Assembly (NCBI GenBank): GCA_037968895.1
Contig: JBBKWJ010000319.1
Coordinates: 1-6,937, forward strand
Direction of reading: 5' to 3'
DNA length: 6,937 nt
From: JBBKWJ01 sp037968895
GTDB lineage: Bacteria > Actinomycetota > Acidimicrobiia > Acidimicrobiales > SZUA-35
The notes beneath the pieces were generated by a model. The model was not told the origin of the DNA. It saw only the letters and a list, made by a program, of their open reading frames with translations, and did not search any database. A program made the translations under genes and the position numbers. Below, piece after piece: positions 6,165 through 6,937 of the stretch (position 1 is the stretch's first letter; each line of letters opens with the position of its first letter).

Positions 6165-6937
6165 ATGTCAAGAGTGTTAGTTGCAGGCGGAGGGCCGTGC
6201 GGGAGTGCAGCCGCACTGATGCTGGCTCGAGACGGTCACGACGTCATCCTGTTAGAACGCGACCAGGCGAGCCCGCCCGATTCGCCGGACAAAGCGTGGC
6301 ACGATTGGGAGCGCCCTGGTGTCGCACAGTTCCGGCTAGGTCACCTTTTGCTCGCTCGGAGCCGTCAGATCCTAGAGGCGCACATACCGGAGGTCGTCGA
6401 CGAGTTGCGGTCAATGAACGCAGTTGAGTTCTCGTTTCTCGACTACCCCTCGACGCAGATAGCCGGCTTTGAAGGCGTTCCCGACGACGATCGATTCGTT
6501 TCGGTCTCGGCTCGCCGTCCGGTGATTGAGCTTGCGTTCGATCGCGTGATGCGAACGACCGACAATCTGACGGTGCGCCGCGGGGTTGTTGTGTCTCGAT
6601 ACTTGACAGAAGCGTCGTCCGAACCAGGCGTCCCGAGAGTTGTCGGAGTCGAAACGAGTGGCGGCGAGTCAATTCTCGCCGACGTTGTGATCGATGCGAT
6701 GGGTCGAAAGTCGCCGACTCCACGCCTGCTAGCCGAGGCCGGTGCATCAGCTCCAGTTGAACACGCCGTCGACTCTGGATTCGTCTACTACGGACAATAC
6801 GTCCAGAGTCCCGACGGAACCGACCCCACAGTTCTCGGCCCACCGCTGGCCCACTTCAACGGCTATTCGATTCTCGCGCTCCCGGCCGACAGCGGCTCTT
6901 GGTTTATTGGGGTCTATGCGAGCTCGCACGACAAAGA
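6165..6937 (+). CDS. FAD-dependent monooxygenase/oxidoreductase, N-terminal part (runs off right edge)
   Basis: An open frame of 257 codons continues past the window. It begins with a Rossmann FAD-binding motif, VLVAGGGPCGSAAALMLARD (4-23), with Gly8, Gly10 and Gly13 and the β2 acidic residue in LLERD (29-33). Then come ERPGVAQFRLGHLLLARSR (49-67) and SARRPVIELAF (115-125), in the places occupied by related blocks in p-hydroxybenzoate-hydroxylase-fold flavoenzymes. The FAD-contacting block VVIDAMGRKSP (174-184) is the counterpart of the D-x-x-GR motif. The ERPGV...LLAR pattern resembles actinobacterial epoxidase-like FAD monooxygenases, but the substrate cannot be told. The ATG at 6165 sits at the correct distance from the Rossmann motif, with a weak GGAA (6156-6159) five bases upstream. 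No in-frame start lies just upstream. It follows the hairpin and may form its own unit or the start of another operon. Confidence 0.85.
   Translation, partial: MSRVLVAGGGPCGSAAALMLARDGHDVILLERDQASPPDSPDKAWHDWERPGVAQFRLGHLLLARSRQILEAHIPEVVDELRSMNAVEFSFLDYPSTQIAGFEGVPDDDRFVSVSARRPVIELAFDRVMRTTDNLTVRRGVVVSRYLTEASSEPGVPRVVGVETSGGESILADVVIDAMGRKSPTPRLLAEAGASAPVEHAVDSGFVYYGQYVQSPDGTDPTVLGPPLAHFNGYSILALPADSGSWFIGVYASSHDK

Noticed and set aside
6244..6843. 199-codon minus-strand frame, and a 76-codon plus-strand frame at 6197-6427, over the right-end flavoprotein
   Set aside because: Both are Arg/Ser-rich and motif-free. The plus-strand frame starting at 6165 encodes clear FAD-binding motifs over the same bases.
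1..6937. Mobile element, phage, CRISPR or toxin-antitoxin content
   Set aside because: No transposase, integrase, repeat array, terminal inverted repeats or small paired genes were found. All six genes are metabolic, transport, regulatory or of unknown function and are packed on one strand.

Overview
The window carries six genes, all on the + strand, packed with almost no spacing. Base composition is GC-rich (about 60% by eye). Starts are often GTG, Shine-Dalgarno sequences are weak or absent, and one start fits the leaderless pattern (TANNNT, 6 nt, ATG) common in Actinobacteria. Together with the protein families this suggests a free-living actinobacterium, possibly an environmental Acidimicrobiia-like lineage. 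That assignment is inference: no rRNA or other marker gene is present.

Layout. (1) 5-2452: an 815-residue FAD oxidoreductase fused to a GcvT-type folate-binding aminomethyltransferase, of the dimethylglycine/sarcosine dehydrogenase family. (2) 2452-3036: a TetR-family regulator whose ATG overlaps the stop of gene 1 by one base. (3) 3083-4483: a DHA2/EmrB-type MFS exporter with a probable leaderless promoter in the 46-nt gap before it. (4) 4484-5635: a YbfB/YjiJ-family MFS transporter whose GTG directly follows the TAG of gene 3 in the same frame. (5) 5662-6075: a small cysteine-rich DUF2237 protein, preceded by a perfect 12-bp palindrome. (6) 6165 to the right edge: the N-terminal 257 codons of an FAD-dependent monooxygenase/oxidoreductase, separated from gene 5 by a 51-nt imperfect hairpin.

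How they may work together. Gene 1 probably oxidatively demethylates an N-methylated glycine or related compound and passes the C1 unit to tetrahydrofolate. The overlapping TetR gene is the obvious candidate regulator of gene 1, of the exporter pair behind it, or of both. The two MFS genes are probably translationally coupled. No sequence evidence fixes the transported substrates. Genes 5 and 6 may belong to separate transcription units.

I see no rRNA, tRNA, CRISPR array, insertion sequence or integration signature. The other long reading frames, including minus-strand ones of 270 and 327 codons, are shadows of these genes. No stretch over 300 bases lacks a gene. I found no convincing novel multi-gene system. 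The most useful observations are the in-frame stop/start junction of the two transporters, the two intergenic palindromic structures, and the altered substrate-side motif of the dehydrogenase.
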